Shown here piece after piece: positions 1-10,165 of a stretch of 64,000 nucleotides of DNA (positions within the stretch are counted from its first letter, which is position 1; the number at the start of each line of letters is the position of its first letter). Source of the stretch: Berberis thunbergii (lineage: Eukaryota; Streptophyta; Magnoliopsida; Ranunculales; Berberidaceae); assembly GCA_003290165.1 (NCBI GenBank), contig QNQO01000516.1:655760-719759 (forward strand), given 5' to 3'. The notes beneath the pieces are model-generated. The model worked only from the letters and a program-made list of their open reading frames with translations. It did no database searches and was not told the DNA's origin. A program made the translations under genes and the position numbers.

Positions 1-865
1 ATGTGTGCAAGTCTTGTAAGTTACAAAATGTAGGAAAAAAACAAACAAAACAATGTAAGGACTTAGTAAGGCGTGGTATAAACAAAAGATTGACATTAAA
101 GGAAGGAACATATAAAATATCAATAAGGCAAAAGATATCATTAAATTGTATGGTGCCTATTGAAGTGATTGGTGTTTTGTCGCCGGTGGGTAACCCAACT
201 AGTGGAATAGATGCGTGTGAATAAGTGGTATAAAGATTAGGAGAGTGTGTAATATGGTCGGTAGCTGCACTATCTATGATCCAAACATCCGGTAAACATG
301 TTTGAACGTGAAAACTAAAACAAAAAGGAGAATTCAGACCTACAAAATTTTATTGGGTTGTTTTAACGTCCATCTTACCAACAACATCCATAATTTTCTT
401 ACACTGGTCAAGAGTGAAGCGAGGTGCTATGGACTGTAAATGATGAGTGAGTTGTGCTGGTACTTGGACATTGTTGGCAAATGATTGTTGTTGAGACTCA
501 TATTGGTTGGACTGATTGCTTCTCTCTTGATATGTACAACCATTGTCGTTGGATCGTGGTGGAGGTAAAGGTGGTTGCCTACTGTGCCGCTTGTGTCCAG
601 GAGGGAAACCTTTGATGAAATAACAACTTTTCACATTGTGTGTGTCTCCATTACAGTAAACACAATGTTTGGGCTTTCGTTGGTCCTGTGACATGCTGCC
701 ATTGATGGTGAAAGATGATAGTCGATATAAGGGTGTTTTCACAAGGATTGCTCCAGGTTGGTCTGATTGATGTACGTAATATGGGTGGTCGAGGTTTGAT
801 TGAATGTCAGTAGGTAAAAAATGCATTGATTGGCTATTTTGTTGGTTGATGTTTTCTCCGGCCAT
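1..865 (-). pseudogene. Copia-A gag-protease fragment
   Basis: The minus strand encodes the start of a Ty1/copia polyprotein. The first ORF starts at 865. It has an N-terminal plant copia gag signature (HPYYVHQSDQPG) and, soon after, a CCHC zinc knuckle (CVYC..DTHNVKSC). The roughly 200 residues of gag core normally between them are missing, so it looks like an in-frame internal deletion. Past the stop near 350, the frame around 300-220 reads VWIIDSAATDHIT. That matches the copia aspartic protease site, with D-S-A in place of the usual D-S-G. The element is cut off by the window edge, so integrase and reverse transcriptase are not seen. The family call is solid. Non-function is inferred from the gag deletion and the altered protease site. 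Confidence 0.8.
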
Positions 866-908
866 GGTAGGTTTATGAGGGATTGGGTGGAAATGGAGAA
901 CCTAGTGC

Positions 909-920
909 TCTGATACCATA
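909..920 (-). other. Primer-binding site of copia-A
   Basis: The minus strand reads TGGTATCAGAGC, complementary to the 3' end of plant initiator tRNA-Met and the standard copia primer site. It lies a few bases inside the LTR end at 928 and upstream of the gag start at 865, fixing the element's orientation. Confidence 0.85.
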
Positions 921-927
921 TAAAATT

Positions 928-1165
928 TGTAAATGAGAATTGTGTTTGTCTTAAATGAATAATAATGATACAGAGATGTCTTTTTATAGGGCTAATACAA
1001 TAATCTAGATCCTATAGTTTCCTAACCTATTGTTATCCTATACTCCTGATTAAGCACATATCAATTATGAGAATCAATTGCTTCCTAAACTATAGTTATC
1101 CTATCTTCGTTATTTACTACATATCAATTACAATATCTCAATATCTTAACACGACTGTCATGACA
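928..1165 (-). repeat. 5' LTR of copia-A (238 bp)
   Basis: On the minus strand this begins TGTCATGACAG and ends CTCATTTACA, the TG...CA termini expected of an LTR, and is followed at once by the tRNA-Met primer site. A TATA-like box (CCCTATAAAAAGAC, minus strand, about 978-991) would drive the element's RNA. The partner LTR is outside the window. Confidence 0.75.
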
Positions 1166-1480
1166 AAACCATAATAATCTACAAGAGAGCACATGATTAT
1201 GATTTAATATAGTCTTCGGGAAAAAGGAGTAGGGAGTTGAGAGAAAATATTTTAGGATGTAGAAGTGGGAATTGAATCATGAATAAAAGAGATGAAAAGG
1301 ACATAATAATATCTCACAAGTGTTGTTTTCATCAAAAATTTTAGGCTATTCTAATAAAAAAAAATATGGATATGGGAATGAAACGAAGGTAGTTGTTTTC
1401 CAATGCCAACAATGAATATGATACATATTTTCATCTAACAAAAAACCATTTGATTTTACTAATTCTGAAATAAGGTATAA
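1166..1480. other. No gene seen
   Basis: AT-rich DNA with no coding signal, RNA gene or repeat that I can support. It separates the copia-A LTR from a MITE-like repeat. Confidence 0.5.
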
Positions 1481-1870
1481 GAACATCTTCAACGGATCCC
1501 TTAAAATAGTCAAAAAACTATTTTAGGGGGCTAATGTGAGAAAATGCATGCTCCAATGGATCCTATAAAACATTCCATATTTTAACTTCACTTCCAAATT
1601 CCCCTTAAATTTAGGGGTAACCATCTCCTAAATCTAAAATTACATTAAAAATATTTCAATTCTTTAATTTTCCAAATTAAAAACAAAACCAAAAATCAAA
1701 ACAAAATGATGGTTGAAGTGGAAGATATATTTAAATAATAATTAAAAAGTTAAAAAGGGGACGTGGTTGGAGTGATGAAGAAATAGGGGGACCCCTAAAT
1801 TTAAATTTAGCTTTTGGTTAAAATGGGGGATGATTGATCCCCTATTTTAACTTTTGCCATTTGAGATGCT
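1481..1870. mobile_element. Probable MITE
   Basis: About 390 bp without coding content. The left end is aACATCTTCAACGGATCC..TTAAAATAG. The right end, reverse-complemented, is aGCATCTCAAATGGC..TTAAAATAG. These imperfect inverted ends resemble the GCATCTCCAATGG-type termini common on plant MITEs. Flanking TAAG/TTAAG may be a short target duplication but is ambiguous. Confidence 0.45.
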
Positions 1871-1905
1871 TTAAGTCATCAATTATAGAAAAAAATATAT
1901 ATAAA

Positions 1906-2030
1906 GGGTAATTTGCACTTTTCCCCCTATTATACATTACTACTTAATAAGTAGGCCCATAATTAATCACTATTACAGTTACCCCCCTGACTAGCGGTAA
2001 ACGTCCAAAGACCGTCAGGGCACGCACGTG
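1906..2030 (+). repeat. Left TIR of the MULE
   Basis: Starts GGGTAATTTGCAC and contains GACTAGCGGTAAACGTCC and GTCAGGGCACGCACGT. Each of these recurs in inverted orientation at 15427-15554, in the same order, with scattered substitutions and small indels. Confidence 0.85.
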
Positions 2031-2255
2031 ATGTAATTTCATGACCAAAATGCCCTTCATGTGCATTTCACACACGATTTGAAGGATGTGACCGATTGCA
2101 TCATCCCAACCGTCCGTCAACTGATGAACTGACGTTCACAGCTGAGATTTGAGTTGTCCTCGGTAACCTTTCAGAGAGTTGGAGAGTGGAGGGAAAACTC
2201 TCTCCATTCAGTTGTTTTGTGTTCTCCTTCTCTCTCTGTGTAGAGATTTGATTTA

Positions 2256-2447
2256 TTGTTTGCATGTTCGAATGAAGATGAAGAAAGGGAAGGGAAGATA
2301 GCCATGTTCGATGTTTTAGTGAGTAGCAGTAGCAATGACAATGGGAGCACTGCTTCGAGTATTCATTGGAAAGATTTCTCCTCTTTTAGTGATTTCAGTC
2401 AAGAAGAACCAAATTTGAGGCTAGATTTTACTCCTTCAAACAGTTAA
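2256..2447 (+). CDS. Small hypothetical ORF in the MULE 5' region
   Basis: A 63-codon ORF just inside the left TIR of the MULE. It is serine- and acid-rich with no recognised domain. Its position, on the same strand as the transposase fragments, would fit a 5' exon of a MULE gene, with CACTA-1 now separating it from the downstream exons. That is inference. It may also be non-coding. Confidence 0.25.
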   Translation: MFACSNEDEEREGKIAMFDVLVSSSSNDNGSTASSIHWKDFSSFSDFSQEEPNLRLDFTPSNS

Positions 2448-2616
2448 AAGGACGTCAAGCCAAATCTAAGACCTCCCCCTGTTCACTGGTGTACCGTATT
2501 GTAAGCGTTTCGCATCTATTTTAGGGTTTCATTTTTTATTGCATGTGTTCGTGGAATGTGTGAATGATGTTGTTGTTGTCAGGGTTATGTTCATTTGCAC
2601 ACACTACACCAAAAAC

Positions 2617-2910
2617 CCCCATTAGCAACGGTTCTATACCGTGGGCGTAAGCCATTGCCACGGCTAAGAGCCGTGGACTACAGGGGCGTCGTGAAATCTT
2701 TTGTAACGGCTATAAACCGTTGCTAAAATTTTTGCAACGGTTTTATATTCAGGACGGTTGATGCTTTAGCCACGGTTAAAAACCGTTGCTAAAAGTTTAG
2801 CAACGGTTTTAAGCCGTGGCAAGTTTAGCAACGGCTTAAAACCGTGGCCAGACTTGCCACGGCTTAAAACCGTTGCTAAACTTTTAGCCACGGTTTTAAG
2901 CCGTGAATAG
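2617..2910. repeat. Left subterminal repeat array of CACTA-1
   Basis: Repeated units such as CAACGGTTTTA-AGCCGTGGC occur in direct and inverted orientation and can form many short hairpins. In En/Spm elements, subterminal arrays of this kind bind the element's regulatory protein; that role is assumed here. Confidence 0.85.
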
Positions 2911-3191
2911 TAATTTTTTATTTTTTATTTTTATTTTTTTTATTTTTTTTTTGCTATCAAATGACTTTTAATTGCATCTTATGGGTAAGTATAATTCAGC
3001 ACGAATGCAGAACTCAAAATGGCAACCACCATGACTATTGCTGAATGAACAACACTTGCGACGCAAAAGAAGGCTGCGAAATGGTAATAGGAATAGAATT
3101 ACTGAATCAATAGTCTATTTCATTACAATAAATTATGTTACAATTTGATGTATTGGAGATTCAAGAACAGATTACAATGAATAGCTGAACA

Positions 3192-4031
3192 TTAACGAAT
3201 GAGAATATCTGCGTAAACACCTTGCGAACTAAGAATGGGGTAATTGGGAAAGAAACTGGGATATGCACCACTCCACATGGGAGGGTGCTCAGATGCCATT
3301 GGTAGGCCAGGTGAAGGAACACCATTAACTGTAGCTGGAGCCTGGGAAAGCACAAGAGACAGCATAGACTGTTATTAGCGTCGACAATAACGCAGAAAAC
3401 CCTGTGTCAATTTAATTATATAGAAGCAAGAGAGATAGGAACTACAACACAATTTCCACAGATTATCAATGGGAGATAGATATGTAGAAATTAATGTATC
3501 TAAACAAAAATAGAAGAAATATAAATGAAAAGAAAATTTGAATATCACCCTTGCTCGCCTTGGATCAGCCATCTCGTAAGGGCCGGGATGACCCACATTT
3601 TCGGTCACTTTCGAACCATCTGAAATAGAAAGCATTGAAACCCCCAATTGCAGGTCAATATTACCATCAGTACCTACCAAATTAAGAACCCCATTATTGA
3701 TCAGTTAAATTGACAACATGTCGATAAAGCTTAGAAATAACAACATAAAACATCATCTAATAAATCACTAATACCTCCATTATCAGGTTCAACAGCTAGT
3801 TCCCCCTCGTATGTGCTCGGTTCGAAATTGGTGACTGCCTCTTTACCATTGCATTTGATAGCTGCTTTGTCGTAAGCCCTGATTTACATATAAAAAAAGA
3901 AAGGTATTATTAGTTAGTATAACTCTAATTAAGGCAACAAAAAAAAAGAACTCATAATCGAATAGTAAGATTGATGATTGGTAGAACTTTGCAGCTTCAA
4001 CTTCACTGTCAAATAGCCCAAGATATATGTA
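3192..4031 (-). pseudogene. Captured AP2-type transcription factor exons
   Basis: Four minus-strand exons with introns kept. The first, from 4031, encodes YIYLGLFDSEVEAAK. The next (3878-3775) encodes [15 protein letters not shown] then [12 protein letters not shown]. Together they are the second half of an AP2 DNA-binding domain of the APETALA2/TOE type. The exon at 3673 to about 3550 contains GNIDLQLGVS, the post-AP2 'LDLxLG' block. The last (3341-3192) contains MWSGAYPSFFPNY and ends in TAA. Splice acceptors (e.g. TTTCCCAG before 3341) and phases across the AP2 exons agree. The first AP2 domain and N-terminus are absent, so this is a fragment. It lies nearest the left end of CACTA-1, the 3' end of any minus-strand transcript. 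Confidence 0.8.
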
Positions 4032-4697
4032 CCTGCAACCGGCATCGAAACTTTGATGAATCAAACAATGTTGCCAGAGAATTATACACTTAAAGTATAT
4101 CTACAATTGGAAATTTTAAAATTAATGGTGATGAGATAAACAAACCTAATTTAGAAGTCTTAAGGATTCGATAAGATTAATTATTGTAAAATCATGCAAT
4201 TAACACAATCTCTATATCTAAGATACAACAAGAGCATTCCAACTTTTAATTCATAGATTCCTTACTTCTTGCCCAGAAACTGCCCCATCCAGGTCTTGCA
4301 ATCACTTGATCAATGGTAAAATCAACCTTAAAGAAGGGATCACAGGACCCAAAACCAAAGTAGGAAAGGGAAAACCACAGTAAGACCTTAAAAGAAGGGA
4401 TCACACGAACCAAAACAAAAGAAGGGATAAAGTGTACAATCAGCCATCTTAAAATGCAAAAGTATTCTCTAATTGGAAGAAAAAAAAAACCTTCATGAAA
4501 TCCATCTGTGAATGAGATAAATTAAGATTACTTACAGGCTAATATCCTCCATGCAGATAATACAAGCTACCTCAGATGAGGACTGCGCTGATGGATGACT
4601 CTTACGCTCAAGCACGTAAACCCGGGGCCTTGAATGGAATCAAAATCCTATCTGTAAAAGGTAAAATAAATAAATAAATAAACAAACCGGTTTTTAC

Positions 4698-4905
4698 CTC
4701 GTGTACTATTACAGCAAATGAAAAGACATCAATACTCTTTCTGTATGCTTCTCGATGATAAACCTCAGACGCCATGTAGCCATCTGCCAAATGAGAAACA
4801 TCAAAAAAAGACTTCCATGCTTTCATGAGTTCCTACCTTAGCACACCAGATTTTGCTTAGTCCAAAATTCTGTGACCGCATGAAACAGCCATCAAGGAAG
4901 ATACG
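4698..4905 (-). pseudogene. Captured protein kinase exon (Raf-like/ankyrin-kinase type)
   Basis: The minus strand reads NFGLSKIWCAK, then ADGYMASEVYHREAY, then SIDVFSFAVIVHE, followed by a GT splice donor after 4698. These correspond to the DFG region, the APE region (here ASE) and subdomain IX of plant Raf-like or ankyrin-repeat kinases, which typically read YMAPEV...DVFSFALIVHEM. The DFG aspartate is replaced (NFG) and the spacer has diverged, so a kinase function is not expected. Only about 70 codons of a kinase domain are present. Confidence 0.65.
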
Positions 4906-5934
4906 ACCTCCATTATGTGGGTAGCACTTGGGCAGCAAAGTACGTGCCTCAGCAAAGTACGTGCCTCAGCAAACTAAACATAGCTTAAAGTAGATTAATT
5001 CATTCAAGTAAAACTAAGCAGTCCTAGAAATATCAGACTGATTGATGTTTCATCCATATGAGCTCTTTATGGTTTAATTTGTGAACCAACTAGTGTCAAA
5101 CTATTATGCTAAAGTATAAACCAACTATTATGCTAAGTAAAAATCCTAGAAGTATAGCACAAAGTGATCCAGGCACGAATTCAGTATATAAAAAATCCTA
5201 AGAGTTTTGACTTTCAACTTCACCACCTAAAATATGTACAAGTGGAGAATTTACCTGATTTGGGAGTTCCATCAACCTTTGCAGATATTCATCCCTCTTC
5301 TGGGGATCAGATTCTGCTTGAATCATATTACCAAGTTTGTTTTCACTTGACAAGAGCAACATAAATGTCTCCAAGAGTTTTCTTTACATTGTTGTTGGCA
5401 AAACACAAAAAAAAAGACATATCAACTAAATGAAAAATCAGATCATATGCAGCAAGCAATGATACAAGAATGGCACTTGTAACTGATCTTATTCAGTAGA
5501 CATTGTGTTTACACAGATCTATATATGGCACCATGTGAGTTTTACGAAAACAATTAAACTCTCCATGGCTAGCAGAGAACCAACACACATATAGACACAA
5601 GAACTGGTCCTCATAAAATAAAGCACAAGCCAAACAACCTGTTATTTGGACTCAATAAACTGGAGTATCCAGACATTGACCTTGGCTCTTGTCCATTTTG
5701 ATACTATGAAAATCTAAGAAGCGGGTACTGTGATACAAGATGAAATTTCCTAACTGAGAATAGCCGAGAATCATACCTGCCAATACATGAATGTTTGAAT
5801 TATGTTGCGTTGCCATCTGAACCAGGAGAGTTAGATTATTAGTGGATCTTTAAGTTAGCAGGCAGTAGACAAATAAACAATAGCGAAAACTTACGAGAGC
5901 AACGAGATGATTAGAATAAAACCCATTCATATTT

Positions 5935-6400
5935 CAGCATGAGAAGTCAGTATACTGAGTGTAGTTGTGTTTGATTCCACCCACAGGCAAGGCTCCTCCA
6001 AGTACTTCCTGCTCATAAACAATACACCATTCAGATTTATCTACATTAATATAGCAAAACTGAAATCACCACAAATTTATGAACTTGAATTACAATGAAT
6101 TTGAATTACTATGGTTGAATTACAATGTGTCATTCTATACATCCTACCTTAAATACAGTGAGACCAAGAATTGGGAGAATAAAATGAATTCACTTACTAC
6201 TACAGCAGGAGAATGCACTGAACAGAGCATATCCCAATAGGTGCTAGAAACAGGTGCTCCAACTGAAACAGGTGCATTCTTCACTGTATCCTGCAGCCAA
6301 CTAGGCATTGAACCCATTTGTGGACTATTTACATGTTTGACATCAGCATATCGGATAATGCTACTTACAACTTTTCCTGATCGGCGCTGCATTAAGCTCT
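5935..6400 (-). pseudogene. Unrecognised captured exons
   Basis: Downstream of the kinesin-like exons on the minus strand, the same open frame continues through GSMPSWLQDTVKNAP and VSSTYWDMLCSVHSP to a GTAAGTGA donor near 6202. A further piece at 6010-5935 reads EVLGGALPVGGIKHN and YTQYTDF, then a stop. Composition and splice signals look like genuine exons, but I do not recognise the family. The 6509-6203 ORF may be a fusion of kinesin-like and unknown exon sequence. Confidence 0.4.
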
Positions 6401-6403
6401 GCA

Positions 6404-6861
6404 TTAGTAACATGTCATATGCAACTTTTTGCATATCAAGCATTTCTTGCTGTAGCCTTCCCTTTGTTTCGATCTCTTGCTCATTCATGTTGTTCAACAC
6501 CTTTGAGACCTGATCATAAACAGATGAGAAATGTTAATGACCATAATTTTATCATGGTTATGAAACCAAGCATGATCAAAAGGTTTGTGGTTGACCATAG
6601 CTGTTCTGTTAGATGTTAAAGTTCCTAATATGAAGGCAATCTTTTCAAGGGCCACTTTCTCCTCTCTGGAAGACTCTTCCTGCACATGTAAAACTAGATT
6701 TAGTTAGTTTCTCTTTAAGTCCTAAGGTTAAAATCACACACAGATGATGTCAATCAGCTATGACCTGAAATGTTCTCTTCAAAGACGCCAGCTGCCGTGA
6801 TTTTTCCACCTGATTCTCTTCAACAAAAGTCATGAGCTTGGATGAACGGTGATGGAGGTCA
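6404..6861 (-). pseudogene. Captured kinesin-5-like coiled-coil tail exons
   Basis: Three minus-strand exons: 6861-6765 (DLHHRSSKLMTFVEENQ, KSRQLASLKRTFQ), 6679 to about 6594 (EESSREEKVALEKIAF, LGTLTSNRTAMV) and 6509 onward (NEQEIETKGRLQQEM, LDMQKVAYD). The charged heptad-like pattern and block order (KL..VEE..., EE..LLEKIA.LL.S...., KLQQEM..MQ) match the stalk/tail of plant kinesin-5 motors as I recall the family. No motor domain is present. Acceptors TGTGCAG and GATCAG precede two exons. The family assignment is moderate; 'coiled-coil protein fragment' is the safe description. Confidence 0.5.
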
Positions 6862-6910
6862 CTAAAAAATTCATTATAATAATGAAACTTGTAGCAAATA
6901 ACACGCATAC

Positions 6911-7327
6911 CTCGGACATTATAATCCATGGAATAGCTCCTAGTCCAAGAGAGAAGGAAAGAACAAGGACCTGAAAGAACTTTTGTCAAACAAACTCAAA
7001 TAACATTATTAACAGAAACAATTAAATGAGCAGCAAAACATACCACAAGTCCAACTAATGACAATATGCTTAAGACATTGTAGAAATGAGAATCCGGCAC
7101 TACAAACTCCTAATGATTTGAAAGAAACAAAAGCATTAGAGGGGGGAAAAAAAACTCCAAACATAAAACAGCAAAATGTTTCCTACTCCATCCACTATAG
7201 ATACTAACTTAGCAATATGCATTTATTATTCAAAAGAAGATTTCCCAAGTGCCACAGCATGATGCACCTTCAAATAAAATGATACTGAAACAAGTAAGAG
7301 ACTAGCAGTCATTCCGCTTGTCGAAAC
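6911..7327 (-). pseudogene. Captured ERD6-like sugar transporter exons
   Basis: Three short minus-strand exons with clean splice sites: 7327-7268 (STSGMTASLLLVSVSFYLK), 7109-7044 (EFVVPDSHFYNVLSI) and 6970-6911 (SFSLGLGAIPWIIMSE). The last contains the conserved G-x-IPW-x-IMSE motif of ERD6-like monosaccharide transporters (major facilitator superfamily). Exon ends stay in one reading phase, and introns carry AG acceptors and GT donors. Only about three of the usual many exons are present, so no transporter could be made. The transporter exons are followed about 50 bp later by the kinesin-like exons on the same strand. Confidence 0.8.
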
Positions 7328-8850
7328 CTGCAAAGATAGATCATATTTTTAGTTTTTTCAGTCTTCTTAAGTGTTGTGAAGCCTAATAGCATGCACGCTG
7401 TTGCCTTGAAAATAATCCGTGCTTGGAAATGTTTCAATAAGTAGTGCATTTAACTTAACAATCTAATCAGTATTATTATTGCATAAGAAACATGTGTAGT
7501 ACATTGCACGTACGTATGCCCCCTATATAGTTAGGATAATGGTTAGACAATAACTAAGAAATCCATACTTAAGTTGAAATAATTTCAATGCATTTGGAAA
7601 TAACTTAAAAAGTACCTATCATGGAGAGCAGGTTGTTTGAAGAATACAAGATAAGGAATCAACATGGAGAGCAGGTTTCACCTGTAAACAATAAATAACA
7701 AGAATGCTACACTCAAGAAATTATTGTTTTATCGACTGAAAAAAGATGCATTAAAATAAGCTCGAAAAATGCAAGAGGAGAGTATCATTTAAGCATACAA
7801 ACCCAAAAATTACACCAGAAGAATCACAAAACAAGGAAGCCCAATTGAACAAAAAAATTTCAAAGGAGATGTCTTTCAGTATGTCCCAGGCAATGCCAAA
7901 CTATGAAGCTAATGTCTTGCCACAGACTAAGGATACTACATACACAAGACTAATGTCTTTCAGTATCCTTAGTTTTTATTTATAGTAAGGATACTACATA
8001 CACAAGACTAAATAAAAACTAAATCATTTGAGCTCCAATTGAGCTGAAACCTTAAGGAAAATAATGAATTCACATCATAAACCTTAAGGAAAATAAGGAA
8101 AATCATTTGCCAATGACCCTTATAATTATTCCAGCACCAACATCCACTTCCATCCTCCCCCAAAGCAATAGGAAAATCTGTTGAAACTTCAAAAAAAAAA
8201 TCGAAGTATATGTGTTCAACTTTATACCTTTTGGGGTGAATTTTTATTGTGTTTTATAATACAGATTTTTGCTGCACAAAAAGAGGACCTGGTAGTCCAT
8301 TAAAAAGGTGAAGGATGCCAGCAAATATGTTTGACTATGTATTGTAAATATACCCTTTGAAGCACTTCAATACTAAACAAAATTCTCAATAAACTCTTTT
8401 AGTCAATACATAATCAACTCCAAATTGGGCTTTCTTTATGTTTTAAATTTTTCATGAGGTTTGTTTATCTAATACCGGGAACAAACCTCCCAGAACCATT
8501 TTCCCTTCTTCAAAAATAAGTTCGTTTAAAAGGTTCATTTTAAAAAAAATATGTATATACCGAGGCTCTTCCCACATTATCGCTTGCCCCCATGAATTGC
8601 ACAAAAGATGGCATGATATATGTATTATGATATTTGACATAATTGAGGGGTGAATATGAATGTCAATACTTCATTTAACTTATGTTATGAGATGTGATAA
8701 ATATCTTTTAACTCGTTTAAATGATTAAGGACTACATATGGCCTTTCGTTATGGTGATATGCTATAAGAAATGTTCTAAAAGTGTAATCCATGTTAAAAT
8801 GGAATGGAAATGAAAATACAACTTTATAAAATGAAAAGAATGATGCTCAC
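7328..8850. other. Intron-like non-coding DNA in CACTA-1
   Basis: No coding block found. A 24-bp sequence (starting AAGGATACTACATAC) is directly repeated near 7930 and 7987. This stretch separates the thioesterase and transporter fragments and could be captured intron or intergenic DNA. Confidence 0.4.
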
Positions 8851-9389
8851 TGTAGCTAAAGTAATCATACTGCTTCAACTGAAGCTCTTGACGATTGTCT
8901 TCCTCTACATTGAATGATCCACCCACTTCAGCCTGCAAATAGCATTTTCAATCATTAAAATTCCAATACACCTAAAATTTCAACACAAACCCTTCAAACA
9001 GGGAAGAAAAAAAAACTTACCTCTCCTTCAAATATGAAATAGATTCCATCTCCCTTATCCCCTTCGCGAACAACATAGTCCCTGGGGTCTACAATACATC
9101 ACAAGCATATAATCTCAATCACCAATTTCAAATCCTTACGAGCAATCAAGAAACAAATTGTGCATTCTGACTTACTGTAATGTTTGATTTGAACAACTTC
9201 CGCAATTTTCTTGATTGATGAACTCGGAAGCCTCTGGAGTAGAGGAACATGACCAAGAAACCCGACCACTTGTCATCCATGCAAAACCAATCAGAAAACG
9301 AGATTGTTTTCAATAAATCAAACAAAGCTATTTAAAGAATCATAAAATGATAAATTAGGGTTTCAAGAATCACCTGATTCGATATCCAT
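8851..9389 (-). pseudogene. Captured acyl-CoA thioesterase II 5' exons (cNMP-binding domain)
   Basis: Four minus-strand exons from a start codon at 9389: 9389-9374 (MDIES), 9268-9176 ([29 protein letters not shown]), 9088-9021 (PRDYVVREGDKGDG, IYFIFEGE) and 8932-8851 (AEVGGSFNVEEDNR, LQLKQYDYF). Exon phases join correctly and all acceptors and donors are AG/GT. This is the N-terminal cyclic-nucleotide-binding-like domain of the plant peroxisomal acyl-CoA thioesterase ACH family. The hotdog thioesterase domains are absent. It is the first gene fragment behind the right end of CACTA-1 and includes the gene's own start codon, so it may supply the 5' end of a chimeric transcript. Confidence 0.85.
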
Positions 9390-9639
9390 TTCAAAGGTTT
9401 AACAAAAGCTAGGTCTTTCTTTCGTTCTCGAAGCCCTCTCTCCCGCGATTGTGGAATTGATGTAATGTACGAAAGCAAGAACAGCAACGAGAGGGGATTC
9501 AGGGGAAATTGATCCATTCGGAGAAATCTTCTTCTTCTCCTCTTCAGAAATCGAGCTGGAGAAATGAAGAAAGTGAGTTCTAGGGTTTGCTTTGCTGAAA
9601 GAAGAAAAAAATCAGAAGAAGAGATTAACAAAGAGATCT

Positions 9640-9960
9640 AAAGAATAAGGAGATCTAAAGAAGAAGAAGGAGATCTTACCTTCTCTTCTTCTTCTTCTTC
9701 TTCTTCTATCGTCCTCTCCTTCATTCGTCCTTCTTCTTCCCTGCTTCAAGAGTCTATTTCGTCCATGCTTCTTCTTCTTCTCTTCCCTGTTTCGTCCTTC
9801 TTCTTCTCTTCCCTGTTTCGTCCTTCTTCTTCTTCCCTGCTTCTCCTTCGAGCGGGAGATGGAGAAGCAAAGGGTTGAGAAAGGGGGAGATGCAGCGGGA
9901 ACGCGCGGGAAGAAAAAAATTTCGCAAAATTTCAGCCGCCTGAAATCGACCTAATTCTCC
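9640..9960 (-). promoter_or_regulatory. CT-rich 5'UTR-like tract and conserved CACTA right-end module
   Basis: CTT/CTTCTT microsatellite (on the + strand) at about 9680-9850, then GAGATGCAGCGGGAACG..GCGGGAAG..AAAATTTC. The latter closely matches 28265-28330 in CACTA-2. Its placement directly upstream of the minus-strand thioesterase start codon suggests an element-derived promoter and a purine-rich leader. No TATA box was assigned with confidence. Confidence 0.4.
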
Positions 9961-9984
9961 ACACCTTCACGTGCAACGCACGTG

Positions 9985-10165
9985 CACGTTTGCAACGGTT
10001 TTAAGCCGTGGGTCACTATAGCCACGGTTTTTAGCCGTGGCAAACACACCAACGGTTTAGAACCGTGGCCTAGCCTTTTTTTAGCCACGGTTTTAAGCCG
10101 TTGGGCACTATAGCCATGGTTTTTAGCCGTGGCAAACACACCCACGGCTTAGAACCGTGGCCACC
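9985..10165. repeat. Right subterminal repeat array of CACTA-1
   Basis: Repeats of GCCACGG-TTTTTA-GCCGTGGC and CAACGGTTTAGAACCGTGG, in the same order as at 28375-28550 in CACTA-2. These are hairpin-forming units close to the terminal GGTGTAGTG. Confidence 0.85.

Noticed and set aside
909..920. A tRNA gene fragment
   Set aside because: Only the 12-base complement of the tRNA-Met 3' end is present, next to an LTR end; it is a primer-binding site. The same holds at 33378 and 59484.
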